Origin: Bradyrhizobium jicamae
Lineage (GTDB): Bacteria; Pseudomonadota; Alphaproteobacteria; Rhizobiales; Xanthobacteraceae
Direction: 5' to 3'
DNA: 33,390 nucleotides
Assembly (NCBI RefSeq): GCF_001440395.1
Contig: NZ_LLXZ01000211.1
Location: 13,668 to 47,057 of the forward strand
The first letter of the stretch is position 1; every line of letters begins with the position of its first letter. Below, piece by piece: positions 16,918 through 24,863 of the stretch. The notes under the pieces were generated by a model, which saw only the letters and a list, made by a program, of their open reading frames with translations, made no database searches and had not been told where the DNA came from. A program made the position numbers and the translations under genes.

Positions 16918-17124
16918 ATGAAGGTCTATCGATATCTCACCGGCAAGGATGACGCCGCATTCTGCCATCGGGTGACCGATGCTCTGAACCGCGGGTGGCA
17001 GCTTTACGGGCAACCGACTCTGACATTCGACCAGTTGCGCGGCGAAGTGATCTGCGGGCAAGTCATCACCAAGGACGTCGAAGGCAAGACCTACGATCCC
17101 GAAATGGATTTGTCGAAGCTGTAG
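16918..17124 (+). CDS. DUF1737 domain protein
   Basis: A 68-residue protein from the ATG at 16918: MKVYRYLTGKDDAAFCHRVT, then ALNRGWQLYGQPTLTFD and a short basic-acidic tail. The KxYRYLTG start and the ALNxGWxLYGxPTL segment are the DUF1737 pattern. The function of this family is unknown. The gene is bracketed on both sides by copies of the same ~120-bp repeat. An in-frame ATG 24 bases upstream overlaps the spacer after the repeat and is less likely. Confidence 0.85.
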   Translation: MKVYRYLTGKDDAAFCHRVTDALNRGWQLYGQPTLTFDQLRGEVICGQVITKDVEGKTYDPEMDLSKL

Positions 17125-17547
17125 TGCAGAAGACTTCGCAGGATGGGTGGAGCGACTTGTCCGCCGTTGCTCGACGAGCGAAGGCGGAAGCGAAATCCAT
17201 CATCCGTTCTACGCCGCAGTTGATGGGTATCGCTTGCGCCCCACCTATCCTGCGTGCTGCAGGCTGCGCTCACGAAAATTGTTGAGCGACACACCCTCTC
17301 ACCGTCAAACGCCTTTCGGCCCGTTGCGCGCTGCATGTAGGCGCGGGCATTCGGCTTGGAGCAGGGGCAGGGAACTCGGCGACGAATGCAGCGCGCTCGC
17401 GAAGGGTCAGAGTTCCTTCCGTAGTTCTCCGGCCGTGAACATAGTTTCGCCTTCTCGGCTGCGTTAAACGCCAATGTTAGCTCGCCGTAGTGCAGATGCC
17501 CGGATCGCTTTCAGGCGGGCGCCATTGCATTTGATACGGAGCACCAA
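17125..17547. other. Intergenic region with repeat copy B
   Basis: 17137-17261 holds repeat copy B, matching 16762-16882. The remaining 17262-17547 contains no gene I can support. It ends with the ribosome-binding site GGAG (17538-17541) of the gene starting at 17548. Confidence 0.6.
17137..17261. repeat. Dispersed repeat, copy B
   Basis: Same orientation and same order of blocks as copy A (16762-16882), with scattered substitutions and a few small gaps. The two copies flank the DUF1737 gene. Confidence 0.85.
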
Positions 17548-18393
17548 ATGGATTCCATGCGGGACGATAAGCTCGCGGAAGGCCAGATCGCGAGCTTGGA
17601 GCAGCAGTTTTCGAACCTGGCGCGCGAAGTCGGAATCAGTCCTTCGGCCCCGCCGACCAGCATGGAGACGCCTCGCCCTTCGCTGGCAACGGGTCATCGG
17701 TTGGCAGGTTGGCGCTCTCTGGTTTTCGTCGGTTCTCTGTTGGCAGCATCCATTGGTGTCGCTGCCTGGCGGTCATCCTCCGTTGATACGGCGATGAAGG
17801 CCCCCTCAGATCCAACACCTCTGACACAGGCAGCGCCGGAAGCGGCTGCGCCGAAAGACGTCGCATCGGTTACCGTTGGCCTGTCTTCCGGGTCGGCGCA
17901 GCAGCCCCAGCCGATGGCGAGCGATCTCGCTGCCTTGAGGCAAACGGTCGAACAGCTCAAGGAGAGGCAGGAACAATTGGTCCGCGACAATGAAAATCTC
18001 ACGAGCCAATTGGCGGCGAGCCGGGAAGAAATGGCGCGCAACAACAGTATCGTCGAGCAGATGAAGGCGACACAGATCCAGATGGCGCGCGAAAGCCAGG
18101 CGCTTACCGAGCGGGTCAACGCAAGCCAGGAACAACTCGCCCGCAGCATCGCCAGCGCTTCAGATCCAAAGTCGATGCCCGAAGCGCCAAAGATGATTCC
18201 TGAGGAGCCAAAGGCGATGCCGGAAGCGCCAAGGATGATGTCCGAAGAGCCAAGGGTGATGCCGGAAATACCACTGCCGCGTCCGCGGCAGCCGGCCACT
18301 GTCGGCCAGGCGCAAAAGCCTTCGCCAACCGCGGCGCGGCCGCAACCCAAAAAACCGCAACCGCTATTGGCATGGCCATGGTCAGTGCGCTAA
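17548..18393 (+). CDS. Single-pass membrane protein with coiled coil and heptapeptide repeats
   Basis: A 281-residue protein of unrecognised family. The layout is: an acidic cytoplasmic N-terminus, one membrane segment (about residues 57-74), a low-complexity Ala/Pro linker, a long coiled coil (about 125-203, rich in Gln, Glu and Arg with heptad spacing), then five tandem 7-residue repeats P-[KR]-x-[MI]-[PS]-E-x (residues 207-241) and a Pro/Lys-rich tail ending LLAWPWSVR. The C-terminal part is probably outside the cytoplasm. The start is supported by GGAG six bases upstream. A structural or envelope-spanning role is a guess from shape only. Confidence 0.8.
   Translation: MDSMRDDKLAEGQIASLEQQFSNLAREVGISPSAPPTSMETPRPSLATGHRLAGWRSLVFVGSLLAASIGVAAWRSSSVDTAMKAPSDPTPLTQAAPEAAAPKDVASVTVGLSSGSAQQPQPMASDLAALRQTVEQLKERQEQLVRDNENLTSQLAASREEMARNNSIVEQMKATQIQMARESQALTERVNASQEQLARSIASASDPKSMPEAPKMIPEEPKAMPEAPRMMSEEPRVMPEIPLPRPRQPATVGQAQKPSPTAARPQPKKPQPLLAWPWSVR
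18166..18270 (+). repeat. Five 21-bp in-frame tandem repeats
   Basis: The units encode PKSMPEA, PKMIPEE, PKAMPEA, PRMMSEE and PRVMPEI. The DNA units are similar but diverged, for example GCGATGCCGGAAGCGCCA against GTGATGCCGGAAATACCA. Confidence 0.85.
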
Positions 18394-18464
18394 TGCACCC
18401 GGCCGCCTGAAACCATGAGCCACTCCGCGCCTGCACCGCCCCAGCGCGAGATAGTTTGCGTTTC

Positions 18465-18680
18465 TCAGGCTTCGTTCTTCGGAATGTACTTCCCGAGTAC
18501 GCATTTGTAGCTTTGCAATCGCCACGCGTGATACGGACCCTTGGCAAGCCAGTCGGCAATTCCGATTTGCGCGTTGACTGCGCAGGCGCCCATGGTGATG
18601 CCGGACTGCTCACTGGTGGTGACGACTTTTTCGAGACAGAGCTGGCTGTTGCAGAGAACAGCGATGAGGGTGACGAGCAT
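18465..18680 (-). CDS. Small Cys-containing hypothetical protein
   Basis: A 71-residue protein, MLVTLIAVLCNSQLCLEKVV..., with four Cys (10, 15, 33, 60) and a moderately hydrophobic N-terminus. I have a recollection of similar short proteins in bradyrhizobia, but no known domain. The conserved-looking tail HAWRLQSYKCVLGKY argues for a real gene. AAGG lies a suitable distance before the ATG at 18678-18680. It is convergent with the coiled-coil protein gene. Confidence 0.65.
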   Translation of the reverse strand: MLVTLIAVLCNSQLCLEKVVTTSEQSGITMGACAVNAQIGIADWLAKGPYHAWRLQSYKCVLGKYIPKNEA

Positions 18681-19304
18681 GGTGACCTTCGTTGAAAAGA
18701 GAACTTCCTGTTTTCAGCTCATGCAGGGTTCATGCCACCCTTGATGCACGCGTGTCCTCCCGGATATTCCGTGGACGCACTAACCTGTAAAAATACGGTG
18801 CAAACCGAGCCTTTTGGCGCGGTACGGCGGCAGCAACGCCTGAAGAATACAAGTTGCGTCGACAATAGAGTCCGCGCGTGCACGATTCGCAAAGCGTAGA
18901 ACTACGGTCAACACGCCGGAATGGCCGCGACTGTCATCATGCGGCAACAGTTCTGGATGCTTTGACTTGAGCTGCGCCAAGGCGTCGCTCTTCGCAGGAT
19001 GGTGGAGCGAAGCGATGCCCATCGCGGGCCCGCGAGCAACGCCGATGTAATTCGCCGAGCAGCCGGCGGAAAAGCGAGAGTGCCAGCCCGCAAATTCAGC
19101 CGGTGGCGGCGTCAGCATTGAAGCGCATTTCGGACTCAATCCGGACGAGCGCGCCTCACCACGTGTGCACGGTTCCGGTCAGCGATCAGCATGAGACATT
19201 CGTGCAACAACCGTCGTCCTAAATTCCGTAAGGCGAATCGTTGAGCAGCGATGACTTGCGTGTGCGGATATAATCGCGTCAACGAATCCGGGAAGGGGTT
19301 TTCG
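18681..19304. other. 624-bp intergenic region with repeat fragment and candidate -10
   Basis: No gene is supported. 18991-19025 resembles the end of the dispersed repeat (TTCGCAGGATGGTGGAGCGA). TATAAT at 19269-19274 is a perfect -10 hexamer 30 bp before the ATG at 19305, but no good -35 lies at the right spacing. A leftward open frame (18780-19139) covers the repeat and looks fortuitous. Confidence 0.5.
18991..19025. repeat. Fragment of dispersed repeat
   Basis: TTCGCAGGATGGTGGAGCGA followed by AGCGATGCCCATCGC resembles the outer part of the repeats at 16762 and 17137. Confidence 0.6.
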
Positions 19305-19496
19305 ATGTCGAAGTTTGCGATCGGCGAGCAAGTCGAAAACGTTGCCAACGATCACGAGTCGGGCGCGGTTGTCGACGTGTGTCCGACCGTTGACGGAAGT
19401 TCGAGATATGCGGTCGACACGGAAGGTTACGGCGCACTTCAGTTCTTCGCCGGGGAAAAGCTGACTTTTGCCGTTTCGAGGCGGGGTGCCACATGA
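19305..19496 (+). CDS. Small hypothetical protein, coupled to next gene
   Basis: From the ATG at 19305 (GGAAGGGG at 19291-19298) this is a 63-residue protein, MSKFAIGEQVENVANDHESG, whose beta-rich pattern (G-E-Q-V, SGAVVDVCPTVDG, YAVDTEGYG, FFAGEKLTF) suggests a small SH3-like barrel. The family is not recognised. Its stop overlaps the next start (ATGA at 19493-19496), so the two are probably translated together. Confidence 0.65.
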   Translation: MSKFAIGEQVENVANDHESGAVVDVCPTVDGSSRYAVDTEGYGALQFFAGEKLTFAVSRRGAT

Positions 19497-20620
19497 CAGG
19501 CCGTGCAACCACGCGAGCGATCTCCGCGACCGAACCGACGGAGGGCGACAGCGACGCCATGCGCATCAGGCATCAGCTTGATGCCTGGGCCAATGCCTCA
19601 AGTCGTACCCCTAGATTGGTGGCGACGCCTGCGGAAGCCCTCGGCAGTGAACCATCCGGGGAGGCGCCCCAGGCGACAAGGAAACGCAGCCGCTCCTCTT
19701 CGGCGACCGGTCGTGGCAAAGCCACCAGGGCGACCAAGGCCAAAGCAGCGGAAACGACGACAGCAACGGCAACGGGAGCGACCGAGGCCTCCGTCGAGCC
19801 GGAGGTGCCCAGCGCACCGCCTGAGCCGCCGATGGTTTCCGCCGAGCCCGCGATGCCTGCGGCCGTTTCTGTCGTTCCCGCCCCACCAAGGCGGGAACGC
19901 ACCAGCCGCGCCTTTGCCGTTGCTGCCGCTCTCGCACTGGCGACGGTGGCTGCCTATTTTTCAGTCGCGGGCATGGCCGAAATATTTCCCGGCGATCCCG
20001 TTGCGGTGATGGTGCTCGCCGCCACGATGGAAGCCGGCAAGCTCGTGATCGCGGGATGGCTGGCCGCGCATTGGCGCCAGACCAGCTGGAAAATGCGCTC
20101 GGTGATGGTCGCGCTCGTCGCGGGGCTTGCGCTGATCAACGCCGCCGGCGTGTTCGGCAAGCTGGTCGAGGCGCATGTCAGCGTTGCGTCCACCGCGCGT
20201 TCCGGCGTTACCGAGCGCATCGAAGCACTCGACGCCCGTGTAGTGGCGCAAACGGCCGCCATTGCCGATCTCGCCGGCCGCATCGCGCAGATCGACCGTG
20301 CCGTCGATGAATCGACCCGGCGCGGCCGGGTGACGCGGGCTCTCAACATCGTCAGCCAGGAGCGCGCGACACGGGACGGGCTGGATGCGCAGCGGCAGGC
20401 GGCCACCGCGACACTGGTGGACCTGCAGGCACAACGCGCGGCGCTGGCCGGCGAACGCTCGCGCATCGAAGCCTCCACAGGACCGATCCAGTATCTCGCC
20501 ATGATGGTCGGCGCGGCGCCAGAAGCCGCGGTGCGATGGCTGATATTGCTGATGGTGCTGTGCTGCGATCCCGCAGCAATCGCCCTGACGGTCGCGGCAG
20601 CTGCCTCGCGACGGCAATGA
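19493..20620 (+). CDS. Multi-pass membrane protein with coiled-coil domain
   Basis: The 375-residue protein has a basic, Ala/Pro/Thr-rich disordered N-terminus (residues 1-138, with an Arg/Lys cluster ATRKRSRSSS), three membrane segments (about 139-161, 169-193, 202-224), a long helical coiled-coil region (about 230-325) and a fourth membrane segment near the end (about 345-370). This layout resembles DUF4407-type or prophage membrane proteins, but I cannot name the family. It overlaps the preceding small gene by 4 bases. It converges on an M15-like peptidase gene with a hairpin between them. Confidence 0.75.
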   Translation: MTGRATTRAISATEPTEGDSDAMRIRHQLDAWANASSRTPRLVATPAEALGSEPSGEAPQATRKRSRSSSATGRGKATRATKAKAAETTTATATGATEASVEPEVPSAPPEPPMVSAEPAMPAAVSVVPAPPRRERTSRAFAVAAALALATVAAYFSVAGMAEIFPGDPVAVMVLAATMEAGKLVIAGWLAAHWRQTSWKMRSVMVALVAGLALINAAGVFGKLVEAHVSVASTARSGVTERIEALDARVVAQTAAIADLAGRIAQIDRAVDESTRRGRVTRALNIVSQERATRDGLDAQRQAATATLVDLQAQRAALAGERSRIEASTGPIQYLAMMVGAAPEAAVRWLILLMVLCCDPAAIALTVAAAASRRQ

Positions 20621-20647
20621 GCAGGGGAGCGATATCCGGGGCGTCGC

Positions 20648-20680
20648 TCCCGCATGTCGCTTTCGCTCATGCTGGCTATG
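20648..20680. repeat. Degenerate single arm of the palindromic element
   Basis: TCCCGCATGTCGCTTTCGCT and the following CATGCTGGCTATG match the right arm at 14862-14893 with one insertion and a few substitutions. Confidence 0.65.
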
Positions 20681-20717
20681 CGTTACTCGCTTGACTGACG
20701 GATAGACACTTCAGCTC

Positions 20718-20747
20718 TGCCGTCTTCCCGCGTGGGCGGGAAGGGCA
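20718..20747. terminator. Bidirectional terminator-like hairpin
   Basis: CTTCCCGC-GTGG-GCGGGAAG forms a perfect 8-bp stem, extended by TGCC/GGCA outside a 2-base bulge. It lies between the convergent genes ending at 20620 and 20761. There is no long T tract, so the mechanism is uncertain. Confidence 0.55.
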
Positions 20748-20760
20748 TGCGTTGGGCCGG

Positions 20761-22020
20761 CTACATGGTCCGGCCTTTCGACAATTTTGCCGTTTTCGCG
20801 TTGGCCGTTTTCGCGCGCTTAGCCGTGCGGTGATTGTCCCGCGCGGCCACGCGGTCGCGCTTCTTGATGCTCGCTTGCGCTTCCTGCGTCTTCGTTCCGC
20901 CGCGGCGCGAGGCATACTCCTTGCCGTCGATCGGTCCCACATGCGGCGGATCCCGGTCGAGATACGGCCGCCCGATGCCGAACGTCTTGCCGTTTTCGTC
21001 GATCCACTTCCAGAGCTTGTCGGTGGAGACCCAACGCTGCGCCCGCGTCGCGCCCTTGACGCTGACGATGTCGGCCGCAAGCCCGCGGCCATAACCGCCA
21101 CGCAAACTCCCGCCATGATAGGATCGATCGGTTGCCGCCTTCAGCCCGCTTGCGATCCCTTGACGATAGTCGTCGCGGAACGCGCTGGTGATGCCGGGCG
21201 ACAGTCCGGCTTGCTCGGCGGCATGTAGCGTATGAAAGAGTTTCAGCTTGAAGCTCTTGTCCATGCCGCCGATCACGTAGTCGATCATCGTCATGCCGGC
21301 TCTGTCAGCCGCCTTCGGGTCCTTCCAGGTAAAATCCTCGTCGACGCGTTTGGTAAAGGTTCTGGTGACGATTTTCGTTTTGCCCTTCCGCTTGATCGTC
21401 ACTTTCCGCCGCTCAGTTACCTTGATGGCGTCGATCTTGGGCGCGCGCTCGTAGAGCGCCCACAAATAGCGGTCGATGCAGATCTCCACGACCAGACATT
21501 CCTCGTTGATCTCGAGGATGCCCACGGCCGGCAGGGGGCTTTCCGGCATCGTATCAGGCGTGGCCGCCGCGGCCACGTCGGAAGCAGGCGCCTCCGGCGG
21601 TAGCACTTCTGACGGATCGGTCAGCGAAGCCACGACGAAAGGTTTCGGCGCTTCCGAGACAGCCGTCGTATCAGGCGCTTTCGTGATGTCCGGCGCTTTC
21701 TCGATCACGGTCGTCGCAGGGAGCGGCAACTCGATGCGGTCGATGGCGGCGCTAGCCAGCGCGATCACCGGTTGCGTGACCACGGGCGGTGTAACCACGG
21801 GCTCGGCGCTCGCGACGCGAGAAGGTTCCTTGCGTTCCGCGGTTGAAGCCGCCTCGGCGCTCTCAATCGAAGCGCCGGCATTCTTGACAGAAGCGCTGAC
21901 CCTTTCGATGGGAGCTGCACCGGGGCTGGCGAGCCAAACGAGAACCCAGCTCGAGAGAGCCACGCCCGTGAGAAGGTTGATTCGACGCTGCGCCTTCGTC
22001 GCCAATCGCCATGGGTCCAT
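20761..22020 (-). CDS. Membrane-anchored M15-like peptidase (DD-carboxypeptidase fold)
   Basis: The start is the ATG at 22018-22020, behind a GGAGG ribosome-binding site, giving 419 residues. An N-terminal membrane anchor (about residues 16-32, INLLTGVALSSWVLVWL) is followed by about 140 residues of low-complexity Ala/Pro/Thr linker. The C-terminal domain has the D-Ala-D-Ala peptidase-like Zn pattern SYHGG...GLAADIV...DPPHVG (His302, Asp317, His360), and a Lys/Arg/Ala-rich tail. The spacing between the first His and the Asp is longer than in VanY. Cutting of peptidoglycan stem peptides in the periplasm is inferred from the fold. It converges on the four-TM protein gene. Confidence 0.8.
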   Translation of the reverse strand: MDPWRLATKAQRRINLLTGVALSSWVLVWLASPGAAPIERVSASVKNAGASIESAEAASTAERKEPSRVASAEPVVTPPVVTQPVIALASAAIDRIELPLPATTVIEKAPDITKAPDTTAVSEAPKPFVVASLTDPSEVLPPEAPASDVAAAATPDTMPESPLPAVGILEINEECLVVEICIDRYLWALYERAPKIDAIKVTERRKVTIKRKGKTKIVTRTFTKRVDEDFTWKDPKAADRAGMTMIDYVIGGMDKSFKLKLFHTLHAAEQAGLSPGITSAFRDDYRQGIASGLKAATDRSYHGGSLRGGYGRGLAADIVSVKGATRAQRWVSTDKLWKWIDENGKTFGIGRPYLDRDPPHVGPIDGKEYASRRGGTKTQEAQASIKKRDRVAARDNHRTAKRAKTANAKTAKLSKGRTM

Positions 22021-22329
22021 TGGTACGGCCTCCAAGGCTCCGCATGAGCCTGATTGCACAAGCACGCGATTGGCTCATTCTTCGGATTGCGAAATGATTG
22101 CGCAACGGCCGGGGACTACGGGGGCATTCGTTTTTTCAAGGGTGTTGCTGCAGTACAACGCGCAACGGCATGGAACTTGTTGTGTATTTTTGAGACTTGT
22201 GCACGCTACCTGACAGAGGAACAAGGATCGCAGGACCGTAAGGTGGATTAGCGCAGCGAAATCCACCTTGGTTCGTCGCATAGCGCCTGTGAAGGCCGGT
22301 TACGCTTCGCTAACCCACTCTGCAAATCG
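22021..22329. other. 309-bp intergenic region with inverted repeat
   Basis: It contains a perfect 10-bp inverted repeat AAGGTGGATT/AATCCACCTT (22240-22269) of the bradyrhizobial dispersed type, followed by GGTTACGCTTCGCTAACCC (palindromic). The left part should hold the promoter of the peptidase gene; no gene is seen. Confidence 0.6.
22240..22269. repeat. Palindromic repeat AAGGTGGATT-N10-AATCCACCTT
   Basis: Perfect 10-bp arms with a 10-base spacer (AGCGCAGCGA). It lies 61 bp beyond the 3' end of the acyl-CoA dehydrogenase gene, where it could also act as a terminator. Confidence 0.7.
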
Positions 22330-24111
22330 TCAGCCCAGCAACACCGCGTCCGCGCCGTTCACCGCGTCGGCTGAGTCCGTCACTGTCTTCTCCAGCGAGC
22401 TTGCCTGCACGGTGATGTTCTCGGCAAAGAACCGCGCCACCGTCACATAGCGCTGCGGATCGCCAGCTTCGCCATTGCTCTTGGCGGCGAGCGCTTCGCC
22501 GGCCAGCATGCAGCCGCCGAGCGTGGAGCCGAACAGGCGCAGATAGGGCGTGGCGCCGGCGAGCGCGTCGTTCGGCGCGGAGGCGACGCGCTCCAGCAGC
22601 CATTTGCTGGCGCGCTCGAGCGAGCCGAGCGCGTCGCGCAGTTTCGCGCCCGTCGTGCCGAAGGCCGGATCGTTCGAGGTTTCGACCTGCTTGACGATGC
22701 TGCCCAGTTCATCGAGCAGCGCCCACACCGACGCGCCGCCATTGGCGGCGAGCTTGCGCGTGACGAGGTCGATCGACTGGATGCCGTTGGTGCCCTCATA
22801 GATCGAGGTGATGCGCGCATCGCGGTAGTGCTGCGCGGCGCCGGTCTCCTCGATAAAGCCCATGCCGCCGTGGATCTGCACGCCGAGATACGTCACCTCG
22901 TTGCCGATGTCGGTGGAGAACGCTTTTGCAATCGGCGTCAGCAGCGCGCCGCGGGCGGCGGCGTCGGCACGCACCTTTGCGTCCTTGGCGCGCGTGGCGA
23001 CGTCGAGCGCGACCGCGGTGGCGTAGCAGATCGAGCGCGCCACGGCCGTCATGCTGCGCATCTGCAGCAGCATGCGCTTGACGTCGGGGTGCACGATGAT
23101 CGGATCGAGCCCGTCGCCCTTCTTGCCGATGGCGCGCCCCTGCTTGCGTTCCTGCGCGAAGGCGAGCGCCTGCTGATAGGCGCGGTCGGCAATGCCGACG
23201 CCTTCGAGGCCGACGCCGAGGCGGGCCTGGTTCATCATCGTGAACATGCAGAGCATGCCCTTGTTTTCCTCGCCGATGAGGTAACCGATCGCGCCGCCCT
23301 GATCGCCCATCGTCATGGTGCAGGTGGGGGAGGCGTGCATGCCGAGCTTGTGCTCGACGCCGCTAGGATAGATGTCGTTGCGCGCGCCGAGCGAGCCGTC
23401 GGCATTGACCATGAATTTCGGAATCAGGAACAGCGAAATGCCCTTGGTGCCCGCGGGCGCATCGGGCAGGCGGGCCAGCACGAAATGCACGATGTTATCG
23501 GTCATGTCGTGGTCGCCATAGGTGATGAAGATCTTCGTTCCCTTGATCCGATAGGTGCCGTCGCCGACCGGCTCGGCGCGGGTCCGCAGCGCGCCGACGT
23601 CGGAGCCCGCCTGCGGCTCGGTCAGCTGCATGGTGCCGGTCCATTCGCCGGAGACGAGCTTCTCCAGATAGATCTTTTTCAGCTCCTCGCTGCCATGGGC
23701 GTCCAGCGCCTCGATCGCCGAGAGTGTCAGGAGCGGGCAGAGGCCGAAGGCGATGTTCGAGGCGCTCCAGATTTCGGTGCAGGCGGCGTTGATCGCCAAC
23801 GGCAGGCCCTGGCCGCCGAACGCTTCCGGTCCGGACACCGCGTTCCACCCGGCCGCCGCCCAGCGCTGATAGGCATCCGGCCAGCCGGGGGCGGTGGTCA
23901 CCTTGTTGTCCGCCAGCTTGATGCCGTGTTCGTCGCCGACGCGATTGAGCGGCGCCAGCACGTCGCCGGCGAATTTGCCGGCTTCCTCCAGCACGGCGGC
24001 GGCAATGTCGCCGTCGAAGTCGCCGTAATGGCCGGCTTTCACGGCCGCCTGCAGCCCTGCGCCGTGGTTGAGCGAGAGCAGGATGTCGGAGATCGGCGCG
24101 CGGTAGGTCAT
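22330..24111 (-). CDS. Acyl-CoA dehydrogenase with C-terminal extension (DmdC/FadE-like)
   Basis: The start is set at the ATG at 24109-24111 (MTYRAPISDILLSLNHGAGL), giving 593 residues, the usual size of the long DmdC/FadE-type acyl-CoA dehydrogenases. A frame extending to 24573 would run across the tRNA gene. Seen in order: the N-terminal helical domain, MQLTEPQAGSDVGALRTRA (FAD/substrate loop), IKGTKIFITYGDHDMTDN, RLGVGLEGVGIADRAYQQAL (helix of the C domain), RDARITSIYEGTNGIQSIDL with the candidate catalytic Glu in Y-E-G-T-N-G-I-Q, and an extra C-terminal domain. It oxidises an acyl-CoA thioester at C2-C3; chain preference is unknown. Confidence 0.92.
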   Translation of the reverse strand: MTYRAPISDILLSLNHGAGLQAAVKAGHYGDFDGDIAAAVLEEAGKFAGDVLAPLNRVGDEHGIKLADNKVTTAPGWPDAYQRWAAAGWNAVSGPEAFGGQGLPLAINAACTEIWSASNIAFGLCPLLTLSAIEALDAHGSEELKKIYLEKLVSGEWTGTMQLTEPQAGSDVGALRTRAEPVGDGTYRIKGTKIFITYGDHDMTDNIVHFVLARLPDAPAGTKGISLFLIPKFMVNADGSLGARNDIYPSGVEHKLGMHASPTCTMTMGDQGGAIGYLIGEENKGMLCMFTMMNQARLGVGLEGVGIADRAYQQALAFAQERKQGRAIGKKGDGLDPIIVHPDVKRMLLQMRSMTAVARSICYATAVALDVATRAKDAKVRADAAARGALLTPIAKAFSTDIGNEVTYLGVQIHGGMGFIEETGAAQHYRDARITSIYEGTNGIQSIDLVTRKLAANGGASVWALLDELGSIVKQVETSNDPAFGTTGAKLRDALGSLERASKWLLERVASAPNDALAGATPYLRLFGSTLGGCMLAGEALAAKSNGEAGDPQRYVTVARFFAENITVQASSLEKTVTDSADAVNGADAVLLG

Positions 24112-24248
24112 GACGAAAATCTCGCTTTTTTTGGCTAACGTGCTGCCGCCGTCTTCCCACGAAACCAGGGTTCTCTCAACTCTCCGCTGGGCGGTATTAC
24201 TACTCCGCCCCGAGGGCGCGAAAACCGGTTTGAGAGACCCAAAGCGGT

Positions 24249-24266
24249 GACCCTTTGTAAAGGGTC
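24249..24266. promoter_or_regulatory. Perfect 18-bp palindrome upstream of the acyl-CoA dehydrogenase
   Basis: GACCCTTT-GT-AAAGGGTC lies 138 bp before the acyl-CoA dehydrogenase start and 131 bp before the tRNA-Gln gene. It is a candidate operator; no regulator is recognised. Confidence 0.35.
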
Positions 24267-24312
24267 GCGCCAGTGAAGCCGATTTTGGCGTGAAATTCGC
24301 CCCCACGGCCTG

Positions 24313-24339
24313 TTGAAATGGCGTGGCTCCCTCTATAGA
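24313..24339 (+). promoter_or_regulatory. Candidate promoter of tRNA-Gln
   Basis: TTGAAA (24313-24318) and TATAGA (24334-24339), 15 bp apart, resemble a sigma70 promoter. A GC-rich hairpin CCGGGC-N6-GCCCGG (24374-24391) lies between it and the tRNA. Confidence 0.4.
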
Positions 24340-24396
24340 CCGGCGGGGCCGGACACGGATCGCGCCGGTCGACCCGGGCGTTCCAGCCCGGCCTGT

Positions 24397-24471
24397 TGGG
24401 GCGTAGCCAAGCGGTAAGGCAGCGGATTTTGATTCCGCCATTCGGAGGTTCGATCCCTCCCGCCCCAGCCA
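24397..24471 (+). tRNA. tRNA-Gln (anticodon UUG)
   Basis: The 75-base gene folds as a cloverleaf: acceptor TGGGGCG pairs with CGCCCCA (24461-24467), the anticodon stem is GCGGA/TCCGC with loop TTTTGAT (anticodon TTG at 24429-24431), and the T arm is GGAGG-TTCGATC-CCTCC. Discriminator G is followed by an encoded CCA. The U1-A72 pair is typical for tRNA-Gln. Confidence 0.97.
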
Positions 24472-24863
24472 ATTGATATCGCTCGTCAAATCGCCTTTCC
24501 CGATGCTCCATTTGGAAATGCCGCAGTCCGCTGCCCGTCGAAGAAGAGGTCGCGCGATTTCGTTCGCCACCATCGCTCATGGATCCCATCGGAGTCGGGA
24601 GAAGCGATAGCGCTAGCCCGCTACCATCGTGCGATCTTCTACGACAAACTACGATTTCGTATGTTCGTTGGCAGCCCTTGGACTGGCTCTGGCGGCGAGA
24701 CGTTTGCTGGCCACGGAGGTCAGCTGCTTACGCCTAGGCTTTGCGCAACTTTAAATTTTGGCGGCCCAGGAGCGCAGCAGTTCGGCGACGCGAAACGCTG
24801 GTGTTCCTATCGCGACCGACGGATATGCGACGCGAAGTGAACATCCTCAAGCAGGAATTCAGA
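24472..24863. other. 392-bp region with no recognised gene
   Basis: It lies between tRNA-Gln and the 3' end of the flavin reductase gene. I see no convincing gene, attachment-site repeat of the tRNA end, or terminator. Confidence 0.5.

Noticed and set aside
18780..19139. A 119-codon minus-strand open frame
   Set aside because: Its first half is translation of a dispersed repeat (GIASLHHPAKSDA is a frequent spurious peptide of such repeats) and it lacks a good ribosome-binding site. The second half could be a remnant but has no recognised homology.
22828..24138. A 436-codon plus-strand frame opposite the acyl-CoA dehydrogenase
   Set aside because: The dehydrogenase on the other strand is clear; the product here is a His/Asp/Arg-rich low-information sequence typical of antisense frames.
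24112..24573. N-terminal extension of the acyl-CoA dehydrogenase frame to 24573
   Set aside because: The extension would read through the tRNA-Gln gene on the opposite strand; the family N-terminus starts at 24111.
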